Shown: positions 10,441-21,319, counted from the stretch's first letter. The stretch is DNA of 64,000 nt from Riptortus pedestris (GCA_019009955.1 CM032233.1:94862501-94926500), one strand, 5' to 3'. A program made the numbers and translations. The notes: a model not told the origin generated them from the sequence alone.

Positions 10441-10487
10441 ATATTCACTTTTATTTCCTATTGGTTATTACAAATTGTTGTGCAATG

Positions 10488-10985
10488 GGTGATAAAAGGA
10501 AGCGTAAAATCGTCCTATCGAGGCTCGACCGTGGAGAAACTTCTTCTAATCCGGCTCGTTTGTTTAACGTCGGCAACTCAACGATATCTGACTTGATAAA
10601 TCGTAAGGAAATTCTTTCGTATGCGTCATCTACTTCTGAGGAAGAGGCAGGCAATGCATAGGTAATTACCCACCTCTTGAAGACGCAGTTTATTAGAGGT
10701 TTTTACAAGAATGATCTTATCAAATGCCTCTTCCAGGCCTCTTCAAATTTTTTCCAAATGGGACTCTATCCCGGTGTAACTGATTTCAAAGGGAGTGCTG
10801 GTTGTCTTGATAAATTCAAAAAAAGACACGGTATTCGTTACGTTGTCATAGCTGGACAAAAATTATTTTGTGACAACGTGGCAATAGAGCTATTTGAGCT
10901 GGTATTTTATGAAACGATCGCAGTTCAAAATCTTCTGAACAGGTTTACAACGCAGGCGAGAGTGGCCTTTTCTGAAGACTTCTGA
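10488..10985 (+). pseudogene. Tigger transposase N-terminus (CENP-B-type HTH domains)
   Basis: The first frame (to 10661) has KRKRKIVLSRLDRGE and NVGNSTISDLINRKE, typical of the psq/CENP-B N-terminal helix-turn-helix. The second (10677-10985) has DFKGSAGCLDKFKKRHGIR, the CENP-B-type HTH that binds DNA in Tigger/jerky proteins. A stop and frame change separate them. The DDE catalytic domain should follow, but the frame ends at a stop. Confidence 0.8.
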
Positions 10986-11090
10986 CTGAAAATAATTTCG
11001 TTCATACAAATGAAGCTAAAGCACGAAGAAGTAATGCCCCATTTCGATCACTGTTTGAAATGAGCAATAGAGAAATATGCCTTGGCGACA

Positions 11091-11179
11091 AATTCCTCTT
11101 GCGACGTCTGAGAGAAGAAGCAGGAAACAAGTTTCTGCAGAAGTCTCTGCTGAAAAAAAAAATAACTGGCTTTTAAAAA
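11091..11179 (+). pseudogene. Tigger transposase C-terminal tail
   Basis: In frame KFLLRRLREEAGNKFLQKSL is followed by LKKKITGF and a stop. This matches the basic 'LRRLRD.A....QKKITDFF' ending of Tigger-group transposases. It lies only ~100 bases after the N-terminal part, which shows that the central catalytic region has been deleted. Confidence 0.75.
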
Positions 11180-11619
11180 AAAATTGTTGAAAACTATGTA
11201 AACGTTTTTTTTCTTTTTTAATCTGCAATCTGTAAATTAAGTTTTAATTAAAGTATGAAAATCTTAATAAAAATAACAAACATTATGTTAATAATACAAT
11301 AATGTGTAAAGTTGAGTCTTTTTCGGTAGAGCGTCAAACTTTTCGGTAATCCGCACTGCCCTCTGCAGCAATTAGTTGGGATTACGAAGGTTGCACTGTA
11401 TTTATTAATATAACCAAAGGATTTTGTACGGAGATTGATTAAACTTAACGTCATCATATATACACGTGCTGCTCAACTGAAAACCTTTTCATCTATATCC
11501 AAAGCCGACTTCCTAGGAGAGAACTAAATTGTAGAAATATAAATGACATTCTGCTCATTGAATACCAAGACTGGGCTCTAACTAATCCAGCGAAGGGCCC
11601 TGATACATATAAATAATAA

Positions 11620-12240
11620 TTATATGCATTAAAATATGGTAATTCGGTGTGGGATGGGCGTGAGAGGGCAATGATAAGTGAAGAGTGAGAGAGGCGTCGA
11701 ACTGGTTGAATATTTGGGCTTAACTGGGACTAATAATAAAGCGCGGAGGGTGTTGGCAAGGGGGTGGGGGGAGCGGTACGAAGAAGCTTTAATTGAAAAG
11801 ACGGCGGAGGAAGATAGAGAAAGGTAATAGAGAAGTGAAGAGTGTCATAAAGCGGCTGGCTTGAGATCGCTTCCTTAATATTTTATGCCAGCCATGAATA
11901 AATGCATTCCCCCACCCTCGTATCGGGAGGGATATACCCGTGATAAAAAATTATTGATAAATTATGCGGCTTGGCGGCAATATGCTCCTTCAAAAATGCT
12001 AACTAGGACTGTCTGAGGCCTCCCCCCACCCGGCCCTTTATTCTTTGCAGCCACTGTTCCAAGATATAAATAGTCCATATATTAAAAAGTAGATCCCTCC
12101 TTGAGGAGGGCCTTCAATTGATTTTGCATAGTTGATGACGCTGCTCCGCCGGTCTCTGGAAACTTTACCGAATATTCCCGCTCATATTAAACAAGCATTA
12201 AGCCCCTTTGTTCGGAGTTACCCCCCTCCCCGCAACGGTC
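11620..12240. other. GC-richer, non-repetitive island
   Basis: It includes a purine-rich half (AAGGGGGTGGGGGGAGCGG) and a pyrimidine-rich half (CCTCCCCCCACCCGGCCC). I see no coding frame and no match elsewhere in the window. It is a candidate for conserved non-coding DNA. Confidence 0.25.
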
Positions 12241-12372
12241 CCTCACGATCGACAACATAATATTCTCTTTGAATTTTTAAAATGGTTTGGCGTCCCTCGG
12301 CGCGCAGCTACCGGAGGAAAAGAAAACTTTTCTCATATAGAACTCTTTATAATCAGATTGAGTTCAGCATCA

Positions 12373-12399
12373 TAAAAAAAAAAAAAAAAAAAAAAAAAA
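12373..12399 (+). repeat. Poly(A) tract
   Basis: A run of about 26 A follows CAGCATCAT. It is possibly the tail of a retroposed sequence, but no recognisable body precedes it. Confidence 0.8.
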
Positions 12400-12540
12400 T
12401 GGAAAAAATATATAAATATTTTCTTCTTTGTTTCTCTGAGGAACTAAAGGGGATTGGTTATCTAGACGTTTTCGTTCTACTGATAACATTAGTCCTCTCA
12501 AATATTGCTGGATCGGATTTATTTCCGTGAAACTCTAGAG

Positions 12541-13275
12541 CCGGGGTTCTCGAAGTGCTTGATATCTAAATCAATTTCCTAGCAGTCGAAATACACAAGA
12601 ACTTATTTTGGGGGTAGATGAGGTCTAAAAATCGACCCTTATTAATTAACACAAGCTCTTATTTGAAACTTTCAAGATACTGTATAAATTGTTATACGTG
12701 TACCAATTTGTTAAAAGAAAATATTTTGGTAGGAAGTAACATTGTTGGACTATTAAAAATCTCAAGCGTTTCCTCCTTTTATATTGTTTTTATAATCTAA
12801 TTATTGTATACAAACTCTGTAAATATCGAAATGTTTGTAGTATCCCAAGGATGGAGCACACCATATTTAAATAAACTCTTTCATTATAGGGATACTCTGT
12901 GTTGAAAACAGGAAAGTCGATAAGCGTGCACAAGTTCGTAAAAAATAAAAAACTCTGCAAACCAATAAGCGTAGACAATTTCGTGAAAACCCTTAATTTC
13001 GAGTGTACAAGTCTTTCGGGCACGTTTGGCCTTGCTCTGTATTTGACACATATACACTTGATATTTCCTAAATTTTATGTCAATTTATTTTGTTAAAGTT
13101 TGATGAGAAAATGATGTCAAGTTTACCAACCAATTTTTGAATTGGGAAGTACTTTTGTATCAATAGGGGGGAAAAACTAGAGATAGGATTTTTAAAGTAA
13201 TTTAGCTATGGGTGTCTGATATATCAATTCATTTTGGAAACGAATCTCTTGCCCAAAATAATTTGGGACTCCCTG
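12541..13275. mobile_element. Non-autonomous hAT-type element with 8-bp target duplication
   Basis: The left end is CCGGGGTTCTCGAAGTG and the right end, read inward, is CAGGGAGTCCCAAATTA; both fit hAT/Charlie-type ends. The flanks are CTCTAGAG (12533-12540) and CTCTACAG (13276-13283), an 8-bp duplication with one mismatch, the length used by hAT transposases. The interior has no transposase frame, but carries a loose internal duplication (GATAAGCGTGCACAAGTTCG / AATAAGCGTAGACAATTTCG). Confidence 0.75.
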
Positions 13276-13490
13276 CTCTACAGGAATAATATGTGGTAGT
13301 ACCACGTTTAGCTATAGCGCAAAGTTTGCCATCGGCTAATAATGGAACCAGTTAATCTTCGAGACATTATAATAGTATGAGCATGTAACTGGTTTATAAA
13401 TGCATTCTGACCTACAGGAAGTGTACTTATGACTTGATCAGTTTCAGTTCAACTAACGATAATCAAAACAAGCTACAAATATCAAATTAT

Positions 13491-13521
13491 CGGCTTAGGT
13501 AAGTTAAGGCGTTGGTCTTAA
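13491..13521 (+). mobile_element. tRNA-like SINE, head piece split by insertion
   Basis: GGCTTAGGT...AAGTTAAGGCGTTGG matches the A-box region of the SINE at 14556. It is cut off at TTAA (13518-13521), where the piggyBac-like element starts. The rest of the SINE resumes at 14313. Confidence 0.7.
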
Positions 13522-14316
13522 CCCTCCAGAACTCGCGCTGTGAGCAAAATACTCACACCTCGAAGAAAAAAGTTATATCTATTATTATACGTATTTGTTG
13601 ATAGAGCTACTCTCTCTAGATACACCTTATAACCTCCTCTTACCACTCTCTTTGACTCCCAATCACAAATCAGCTAACTGTCGCCAGGAAAAAATTAATC
13701 AGCCGGAGTAAGTTAAGTGTGAGTGTTTTTCTCACAGTGCGATTTCTGGCGCAACGTTTTTTTCGTTTACTGAGTGTTTTTCTCATCAAGCGAGTTCTGG
13801 TGGAAGTTTTTTTCTTTTTTAATACTAGAGTTATTCTCATCAAGCGAGTGCTTTGATGATTTACCAAAAACTGTTTTTTGGCCCTGGAAATTATCAAACC
13901 TCAACTGATCACCATGCCACTATTAGAAAGAAACAAAATGAAGAGGATAGCTGGTTTAGAGGTTGTACCAATGGTCTGAGGAGAAAAAACAAAAAGTCAA
14001 AAAAGACATGTAGAAAAACAGTTTGTAATGAACATTCCTTTGTTCTATGTCATTCTTATGGAGTACAAAATTTTAATTAGTTAGGTAGCTTTTTAAGTTG
14101 CTTGACATAATGTTTCTTCAAACCAGAATACCTGTACGATAAGTTTTGAATAATATTATTATTTCATATTAGTATTTGATGTTTATAATAAATATAAATT
14201 TGTTGTGTTGAAAATATTTTATTAACCAAATTTTTTTGAGGGAAGTAGGTCTCTCTAGGTGGTGTGAGAAAAATTCTCACCCCCGAGTTCTCATGTCACA
14301 CATTTTGAAGGATTAA
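13518..14316 (+). mobile_element. piggyBac-like element, TTAA-flanked
   Basis: It is bounded by TTAA at 13518-13521 and 14313-14316. The 5' end TTAACCCTCC and the reverse of the 3' end TTAATCCTTC match. Subterminal blocks are also inverted: AGAACTCGCGCTGTGAG with GAGAACTCGGGGGTGAG, then ACTCACACCTC with TCTCACACCACC. Direct repeats of CTCATCAAGCGAGT (near 13782 and 13837) lie inside. Only the transposase C-terminus is present, so it is an internal-deletion derivative. Confidence 0.85.
13853..14080 (+). pseudogene. piggyBac transposase C-terminal cysteine-rich domain
   Basis: The product includes C-T-N-G, KKSKKTCRKTVCNEHSFVLC, then HSYG. The spacing of Cys and His resembles the C-terminal zinc-binding domain of piggyBac transposases, which recognises the element's ends. 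The catalytic DDD domain is absent. The upstream residues do not need to be real coding sequence. Confidence 0.7.
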
Positions 14317-14490
14317 TTACAAATGGTAAACCTAGAGTGACGAATTTTAGTCCCGCCTGGGTAATAGGAATTTATTTAGTGAAGACCTCAATAAATAAAA
14401 TCCATCGTCACTCCCTGGCTAGAAAACGATGGTTTGCTGGCCAGGGTGTGATGAACCTGTAGAACAAAATGGACGTTAATAATTAACAAA
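14313..14490 (+). mobile_element. tRNA-like SINE, 3' portion after the insertion
   Basis: It resumes with GGTAAACCTAGAGTGACGAA (decayed B box), CGCCTGGGTAATAGGAATTT and ends AAATGGACGTTAATAA. Joined in thought to 13491-13521 it gives the order seen in the intact copy at 14556. Confidence 0.8.
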
Positions 14491-14555
14491 TATCAAATTT
14501 TTAGTCTACATTAAAAAAAAAAAATATGCAATGTTTCTTAAAACTCATTTTGTTA

Positions 14556-14760
14556 GGGGGCTCATGTTAGCCATGAGAGTTAAAGCGTTGGCCTAAGTCT
14601 CATGTGGTAAACCTAGAGTTCGATTTTCGCCTGGGCAAGAGGAATTTATTTACTCTTTAAATAAAATCCTTAGTCCCATCTTGCCTAGAAAAGGTTGGTA
14701 ACCTGTAGATAATCCGCTCAATTAGCCATAGTAGCAAAAAGTGGACGTTTATAAATAACA
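14556..14760 (+). mobile_element. tRNA-like SINE, near full length
   Basis: The head reads GGGGGCTCATGTTAGCCATG, then GAGTTAAAGCG (A-box-like), then AGAGTTCGATTTTCGCCTGG (B-box-like). A tRNA-unrelated body follows and the copy ends AAGTGGACGTTTATAAATAA. The layout (pol III-type head, body, short AT tail) is that of a tRNA-derived SINE. There are four other occurrences in the window. Confidence 0.8.
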
Positions 14761-15197
14761 TCATTTTGTTAGTATAATCTTAATTAGTTAGCATTTTTAA
14801 CTTACTTGACAAGCCGCATTATTAATTATATGTAAAGCTTTTAGAGATATGCATTGTATACTATGAGAACTTCTTAAATAAAATATATGTAAATAACATC
14901 TTGACTAAATAGTTGTAAATAATTTATCTGAGGTTTATTTTATAATTTTTTATTAGTATTCGTTCTTTTCTATAAAACCATGGATGTTTTCTATAGTGCT
15001 ATTCGTGAACTTCTGGTCAAGGATCAACCCAATTTATTCTCGTGTCTCGATTGTTTTTTTTTTGTTTAAGATTTTCAGGCCTCTATCGAAAAATTTACAT
15101 TAATAATAATAAATATAATAATGACAAACAACAACAAGTGATCTATTTCATTATATCAATGTCAAAACCATTTATCACTAATTATGACAAAAAATAA
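14761..15197. other. AT-rich spacer, no feature recognised
   Basis: There is no repeat partner and no coding frame. Confidence 0.4.
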
Positions 15198-15630
15198 AAG
15201 TGTCACCCAGGTGCTAGGTAAACTAAGCAGATTTCCCACGCACTAGAATATGATACGCCTCATCTCACAATTTATTCTACCTCAGTCAGATGCATATGTA
15301 AATTAATTGATAGAAGGGCTTGAGATGTTTAGTGACTGACGTACTCAAAGCGAAAATTGCTTAAGTAGTGGTAGGGGGCTTATTAACAAGACACACAAAA
15401 TTCGAGCCAGGGAAAGCATGTATAAAACAATAGTTGAAAAATTGAAATCCAACAGCATTATTTAAAAAAACTATTTTTATCCGAACACAGTGATCAAGAT
15501 ATTTCTAATTTTTAATTATTTCCCCTCTGAACCCCCTCCCTCCTTCTGATTTCAGTCATTATCTAATATTATAAAATCTTCTGTTATCCATAAAATGTCC
15601 AATATCGAGTGTGGTGTTATATATATATAG
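15198..15630 (-). mobile_element. HINE-like element, 5'-truncated at the TA tract
   Basis: On the plus strand it begins with a damaged hairpin, then TAAACTAAGCAGATTTCCCACG. The pyrimidine-rich block (CCCCCTCCCTCC) and ATTTCAGTCATT follow, and it stops at a short TA run near 15620. Confidence 0.7.
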
Positions 15631-15836
15631 GCCAGGGTTAAGACTTGGGAAAGGCTTAAACAAGCAAAGTCATTTTCTGCTTGCACTACCATATCTGATG
15701 TTTCCCTCATACAGTAATTCCTCTATTTGGTGACATGGCGTTGGCTTAATACACTTACAACACAGAAAAATGACAATATTGCAACCGCCTGTTGCCAAAG
15801 AGTACAGCTCCTATGGGGCAGGTATAGATTTTAACG

Positions 15837-16025
15837 GTTTTCCCTGGAGGGAAATCAGCTATTAAGGTTTTAAGGTTGTAGTGATAACGATTTTCGAAAA
15901 CTTTCCTAGTAGATGACGAAAAAAAGGTACCACTATAACTATATATATATATATTTAGCTATATAGATACACTTATCTGTTGTCGCTCTAGAGGTCACAA
16001 TTTTTGTTTAATCATTTACAAACTT
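15837..16025 (+). mobile_element. HINE-like element, 5' part only
   Basis: TTTCCCTGGAGGGAAATCAG is an altered terminal palindrome. CTATTAAGG, the GATGACGAAAA block, a short TA tract and CGCTCTAGAGGTCACAATTT follow. Confidence 0.75.
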
Positions 16026-16097
16026 CTTACTTTCTTGTTTTAGGCCTTTAGCAAATCCCACTTTTATCAAATCTCCAAGCTCTTTAGTGTGTTCCAC

Positions 16098-16430
16098 GCA
16101 AATATAAACTACTTGGAGGGAAAAAGAAAAAGACGTCCAATTCTTAGCAAGTTTTTTATTTTAGCACTAAGCGCTTTCGAAGACTATTTTCAGACTATCT
16201 TCAGAGCTACTTTTTATGTGCTCATAGGGAAAGACGGCAAGTGGCTATTGGAGGCACTTGCTGTCTTTCCAAATGAGCATGCAAGTAGCTCTGAAGATGG
16301 AGACAATAGTCTTTGAAAGCGCTTAGCGCTGAAATAATAACTTGTGAAGAATTGGACCTTTTTGTTTTCTCTCTCCAAGTAACCAATATTCGTCACTTCC
16401 AGCAACACTGCTGTGAAGCAAATATAAACT
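16098..16430. mobile_element. Inverted-repeat element with 13-bp target duplication and hammerhead-like cores
   Basis: Exact direct repeats GCAAATATAAACT lie at 16098-16110 and 16418-16430. Between them, 16111-16243 and 16248-16380 are inverted copies sharing GTCCAATTCTT, AGCGCTAAGCGCTTTC-like and ATCTTCAGAGCTACTT blocks; the right side has ~37 extra bases. The right arm (plus, 16291-16318) has CTGAAGA, stem GAGAC/GTCTT, GAAA, then AGCGC-TTA-GCGCT. The left arm (minus, 16204-16175) has CTGAAGA, GAAA and a stem III followed by A. Long target duplications and inverted partial copies suit Penelope-like elements (inference). Confidence 0.7.
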
Positions 16431-16955
16431 GTATTGGAAACCTTCCATTTTTAGGGTAATAGCCGGTGCGAGAACATCTTATTTAGATACCTTCTTTTTA
16501 ATATTTAAATTACCATTATTTTACTTGATAATGATGTTCAACACAAAGTTTCATTTTCTATTATTATTTATAAATAGAGAATGAGTTGATATGTATTATT
16601 TCTATTATTATCCAAATGCCTCGTTCGTTGAAGGAGTATTTGTTCTCATTTATTAGACATGCAAATCATTTTTATAGGACCTTGTTTGTTTATCTTGCTT
16701 TGCATTAATTATATTCTATGACATTTTTCGATCTACGGAAAGGAGATGTCGTTAATTACTTTTAAATTAAATAATGATTACAACTGCAACCAAACGTTTT
16801 GTTTATTTAATTTATTACGGGTAAAGGGAAGTTTTGTGGTGTCCACGCCAGCTTTTTAGTAATTGTACTAGGTACTATAGCACTGTACTGTATCTGCTCT
16901 CCTTATTACTTGTTTGTACATCAATTCCTGTTAGCTGTCTTAATGGAGCTCATGC
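16431..16955. other. AT-rich spacer, no feature recognised
   Basis: I see no shared repeat and no coding similarity. Confidence 0.4.
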
Positions 16956-16960
16956 AAAAC

Positions 16961-17525
16961 TAAACGTCAAGTTCGTTAATTTTCTGAAATCGGACCAGTG
17001 AGAGGGGGGGGGTTTAAGTGGGAATTCCAATTATCTCTGTTGTTATAAGTGGGATCGAGAAATTGTATAGAATTAATTTAATTTCAAATTAAATTTACTA
17101 TAAATGATGTCATAGATTTATTCTCTATCTTCAATATTAATAGCGAGATATTTGAATTACTTTGTTTTCAGCTTTCAGTAAATCCCCACTCCCACACTTA
17201 CTCACATAAACTATACACTGTTATATAATGAACCATTTTATTGGAAGCTTAAATATAGTCTTCGACAGATATTTAACGGATTAGGTACTTGCAAATACCA
17301 TTAAGATTATCATTTAAGATTTTAAGAAAATGTACAATTGTTCTACACTATAATTGATATTTAGCTGTTTCATTCAACACTAAAGATCATAATAGTTAAT
17401 GGATTTAATCAGACCCAGAATTGGGGGGGGGGTAGAGAGGAGGGATTTGAAATTCAAAAGAACCCCGTTATTTTCTGTAGAAATAGAGAATATGTGGAGA
17501 GAAATGTGATATACTAGCCCGTGGG
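16961..17525 (+). mobile_element. HINE-like element, body and 3' subterminal repeat
   Basis: It starts inside the body (CGTCAAGTTCGTTAAT; GAAATCGGACCAGTGAGAGG) and ends at AGCCCGTGGGAAA (about 17515-17527). The next copy's palindrome follows at once, so the hairpin is missing and the two copies meet at their AAA/TTTCC ends. Confidence 0.7.
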
Positions 17526-18545
17526 AAACCTTCAGGGAAATCAGCTATTGAGGTCGTACTCATGGCGCAATTTTCGATTTTTTTCGTCAAATACGCAACC
17601 CAGATGACGAAAATGAGGTCCGTTCAAAACTGTATATATATATGTTTTTCTGTTACCGCTCTAGCGGTCGCAATTTTTGTTTGGTCGTTACCAAACTCAA
17701 TATTTAGTCGTTTCATGTAAAAAGAAAGATTAAGTTCGTTAACGGCTGAAATCGGACCAGGGGGAGAGAGGTTTAGAGGTGGATAATTTTGAAAAATCGA
17801 AATATCGGAAAAGTCGGATCGAAAAAGTGTAAAGAATCAATATTATTGAAAATTAAATGTACTATAAATATTGATATGTACATCTATTCCCTATCTTGAA
17901 TATTAACCGAGATATTTGCATTTTTCAGTTTTCAGCCATCAGTAAACCCCCACTTCTACTCGTGTTACGTACACAATACTCTGTTATAGAATAAATCACA
18001 TTATTCGAAGCTTAAATACCCAATATTGTTTCCCGGAGACCTTTATTATACGAGATACGTGCAAATATGCTCTTGTGACACCCCCCCCCCCGGTCTTAAA
18101 TTCTTGAACTACTAAAATTTGGTTGATTGAGATAAAATTTATTCTGATTCATTATAAAGTACAGTACTAGATATAGTACATAGTTTTCAATAAAATTAAT
18201 ATCTTATATTCTGATACGTTTTAGTTATTGTTTTTCTTTCCGGTGTCGGAATAACTGAAAGCCGTTGGCATGCCTGTTTTTTTACATTTGAGACGCTTTC
18301 CGCCGGCCGGGGCAAGATTTCTTATTACCGTTTGTATTTATTCACATAATATTCACGGTGGTGTTGTGTTAGCAGTATGTAGGTTTATCTATTATTAAAA
18401 TTCACTTGGGAAATTTGCTTAGTTTACGCAGCCCCTGCGTGACGGACTTTTTAGTTTTCTTCTAGGTAGGATCGCTGGACATTTTGAGGAATCTCTTCAA
18501 GAATTGCATCATGAGTGCATCTTCAATTGCTGAAATATACTATAA
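17526..18545 (+). mobile_element. HINE-like element, compound form
   Basis: A full plus-strand copy runs from CTTCAGGGAAATCAGC to GGGAAATTTGCTTAG, hairpin ACGCAGCCCCTGCGT and GACGGACTTTTT (18453). It continues directly into an inverted 5' end: CTAGGTAGGATCGCTGGACA, ATCATGAGTGCAT and AATTGCTGAAAT (18465-18540). The TA tract is only about ten bases long here. Confidence 0.8.
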
Positions 18546-19676
18546 CGCTAATTACGCATCTCCTGCGTGACAGAATTTCTGTATATTGTATTCTAAACTA
18601 TTGTATGTGTCATCTAAAAATTGTATTTTAGTAGATTCGTTATAATAAAAAAACTATTGTTGAGTTATCTCCCATTTGGGATGACGTTTGTTGTCCTCAA
18701 TTGTAACAAATGTAGAATAATTGAGCGGATGAGGTGTAGGAAGGGGGATAAATGATTAAGACAATTTGTTGAGGGCTAAGTTAAAAGGTGCCCAAACCAA
18801 ATATTAAGGGGACGGGAGTGAGGTAAGGAGGAAATCGGAGCTAATGGCTAATGGCTCGCTTTGTCAGGGCACCGACTTCCATTTCACAACTATTCCCCAA
18901 ATGGCCTACAACTAGAATATAGCCGATTAGTATAACCTCGCTAACATTAGCTGCACTTCCGTTTATCGGACAAGCCGCCACCGCGTCGCCAGCCCTCCCT
19001 CTCCCACCGACAATTCCGCTATTGCTATGTCAGTCTTTTTTCTTTCAACTTCCTGAATTGACGTAGTTAGAACGATCAGAGTTAATCGTCGCCAAAGGGA
19101 TATTCTTTAAATTTCATTTCCACGACACATTAATGAGGACAAAGCAGGAAAGTTAATTTTCAAAATCGGGATTGTCAAACAATTTTACATTTAAGCCGTT
19201 TTTCAATAATTTTTTAGTGACAAGTCACAATAAAATTCCACCTACACACTTAATACTTAGCGCACCGACTTTTGGCAAAATATTAATTATTATTAGGGCG
19301 CGGTGGGCATCAGGGGCTAGAGGGGAGTCACGTGACTTTCCCCACGTTTCTAGCCAATGGCCATATTATTACTTTGACAAACTGATGTTAGCTGTAAGTC
19401 ATTATGGCATGCCAAACTGAATGATATTCAAAAATGATTATTACTTAAGGCAAACCGCCAATTGAACATTATGACATGTTAAAGTTATCATAGATCGATC
19501 AATCACATGATGAATATATGTTTTATGTTTGCAGTTTGGGACACCTGAGACATCCTTCTTCAGAGTTAGATTTTGTATGAACATATTTGTTTTTGTTTTT
19601 AAGCCCTATGAAAACCCCAGTCCTGCTGCACTGATTCGGTGGAATGGTCACGTAGTTAGCTTGATTTCCTTGCTTG

Positions 19677-19680
<4 letters not shown>
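18546..19680. other. Partly GC-richer, non-repetitive island
   Basis: A hairpin fragment TACGCATCTCCTGCGTGACA lies at 18556-18575. The rest is unique in the window. Between 18880 and 19420 there is GTCACGTGAC (10-bp E-box palindrome, about 19328-19337) next to CCAATGGCCATATTATTACT. It is a candidate regulatory stretch; no coding frame is recognised. Confidence 0.3.
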
Positions 19681-19773
<93 letters not shown>

Positions 19774-19795
19774 CAGACAGACAGACAGAAAGAGA
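19681..19795. repeat. (TA)n-(GA)n-(CAGA)n compound microsatellite
   Basis: TA covers 19681-19728, GA 19729-19770, then CAGA units to about 19790. Confidence 0.95.
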
Positions 19796-19799
19796 GTGG

Positions 19800-20275
19800 G
19801 AGATTTGTCAAATTGAATTGTAAACCGTATACAAGGAATCTTGTTTTGAATTTAATTTCCTATACATTTAGCTGTTCAAAATTTTTCCCAATCTTGAACA
19901 TTAACCGAAATTTTTTCATAGTCTAATTTTCAGCCTTTTAATATGTAGTTTAATTTCTGTTTTTCTACATTAAACTAAGATTGCTTTTATATATTTTGAA
20001 TAATTTAAATACTGTGATTGCTTGATATTCATATTGTTCAAAGAAAATGGAGCTGTTGCTCTGAAAGTGGACTATGTCGTTGTAAACGCATTGTGGTAGA
20101 AAACTGGCCTACTTTATACATCGAGACTACAGATCATATTCATAATTGGCTGAAATCGGACTAGGAATAGGGTTTTGATGGAAATCCAAGATTTTAAAAA
20201 ATCTCTTCATTTTTATGAGTTGGGTTGGAAAATTTTATAAAACCGATCTTGTTCAATTAGTGATTTCCGAAACCT
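19800..20275 (+). mobile_element. HINE-like body fragments
   Basis: 19850-19945 has CAATCTTGAACATTAACCGA, and 20140-20270 has TTGGCTGAAATCGGACTAGG and GAAAATTTTATAAAACCGAT. Both are diverged body pieces without ends. Confidence 0.5.
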
Positions 20276-20277
20276 CT

Positions 20278-21045
20278 TTAAAAATGGGAACAAGAAGAAA
20301 TCAAGGGAGGTTTAGATGGGTGGTTACTCTGTTCAAAGTCACGAATGGCAGCCTGTGATATGCGAGACTTGTGGACTGGCGCATTGTCGTGCAAGAAGAA
20401 GATACCTCGAGTCACCATTCGCCTATGTTTCTCCACGATGGCCTCACGCGGTTTTTTAATTGCCTTAGCATAATACTGATCTGATATTGTAGAGCTGATA
20501 TCGAGGTAATCAATTAATAGAATACCCGTTACATCAAAAAATCTTGCTATCACGTTCCTGGCTGAACCCTTTGAATTAATTGTTTTTTGGATGGGGTGAG
20601 TCCGAATGAGCATCGTTTGCTGCTTTGTCCCTGGATCCCACTGGTACAGCCACGTCTCATCCCCTGTCACTAATCGGGCCATGAAGTCCTCTGGAGAGAG
20701 TTCTAACAGCTCTTGGCATGACGAGAAGCGATGATGACGATCTTGAGGAAAGATTGCGGGGAACCCAACTTGCAGACACCGTAGACATTCCTAAAATACC
20801 GTGGACGCGACTAACGCTACCATAGCAAATGCCTAATCCCATACCAACTTCAGGCACCTTTATTCGACGACTATCCAAGACCAAGGACGCTGCTTGAGTC
20901 TCATGATCTGCATCAGTTGAGGTTGTAGGTCTCCCGGATCATTCTCCATCTTGCAGACTCACACAACCGCGTTTTAACTCATTGGACCACCCAGTAACAG
21001 TAAGAAAAGAGAGGCAATCACGACCATATATATTCTTCATTTAAG
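20278..21045 (-). pseudogene. mariner-family transposase, 5' two-thirds, frameshifted
   Basis: The N-terminal part (about 21020-20740) has TGWSNELKRG-like residues after frame changes, then DSRRIKVPEVGMGLGICYGS and SASWVPRNL, the HTH region. After a frameshift near 20735 comes MARLVTGDETWLYQWDPGTK, which carries the first catalytic Asp. Further on, FFLHDNAPVHKS carries the second catalytic Asp. The frame is lost at the usual third-Asp region, so the C-terminus is missing. Cut-and-paste transposition is the family function; this copy is inactive. Confidence 0.85.
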
Positions 21046-21100
21046 AACATTCTGCAAAATGAACTGTCTCATAAATTCAAATTGCAGAATGTTCTTAAAT
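21039..21100. repeat. Inverted repeat, 19-bp arms
   Basis: ATTTAAGAACATTCTGCAA at 21039-21057 is perfectly inverted at 21082-21100, with a 24-base loop. It sits at the N-terminal edge of the mariner relic and may be the remains of a terminal structure. Confidence 0.75.
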
Positions 21101-21319
21101 TTCCTTTTTTACACAAAACTTTAATGACGCTTCGGTACTCAAACTTGAACTCACTGTATATTGGCATGTTTGTAAAGGCACTGCAACATATGGACTGAAC
21201 CGAGGACTTGATATTTTGGAGATGTTTACTTTTGTAAACATCAAAAATCAACAAAAAGAAGGTTTAACGGCTGAAGTTTTGTTTATATCTTAGTTGCAAA
21301 ACTTTTTCTTCACCTCTCG

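Larger units (their letters stand above)
10440..11400 (+). mobile_element. pogo/Tigger-type transposon, internally deleted
   Basis: Two transposase parts survive (see the pseudogene entries) with the catalytic core missing between them. The 3' terminus on the minus strand reads CAGTGCAACCTTCGTAATCC next to TA (11399-11400). That fits a pogo-group terminal repeat and TA target site. No matching 5' terminal repeat is visible upstream of 10461. Confidence 0.7.

Noticed and set aside
10130..10441. 103-codon minus-strand frame next to the Tigger relic
   Set aside because: Residues show no motif and it is not part of the transposase, which is on the plus strand.
14556..14630. tRNA gene
   Set aside because: The A- and B-box-like head is part of a repeated SINE; no cloverleaf with an anticodon arm and acceptor stem is evident.
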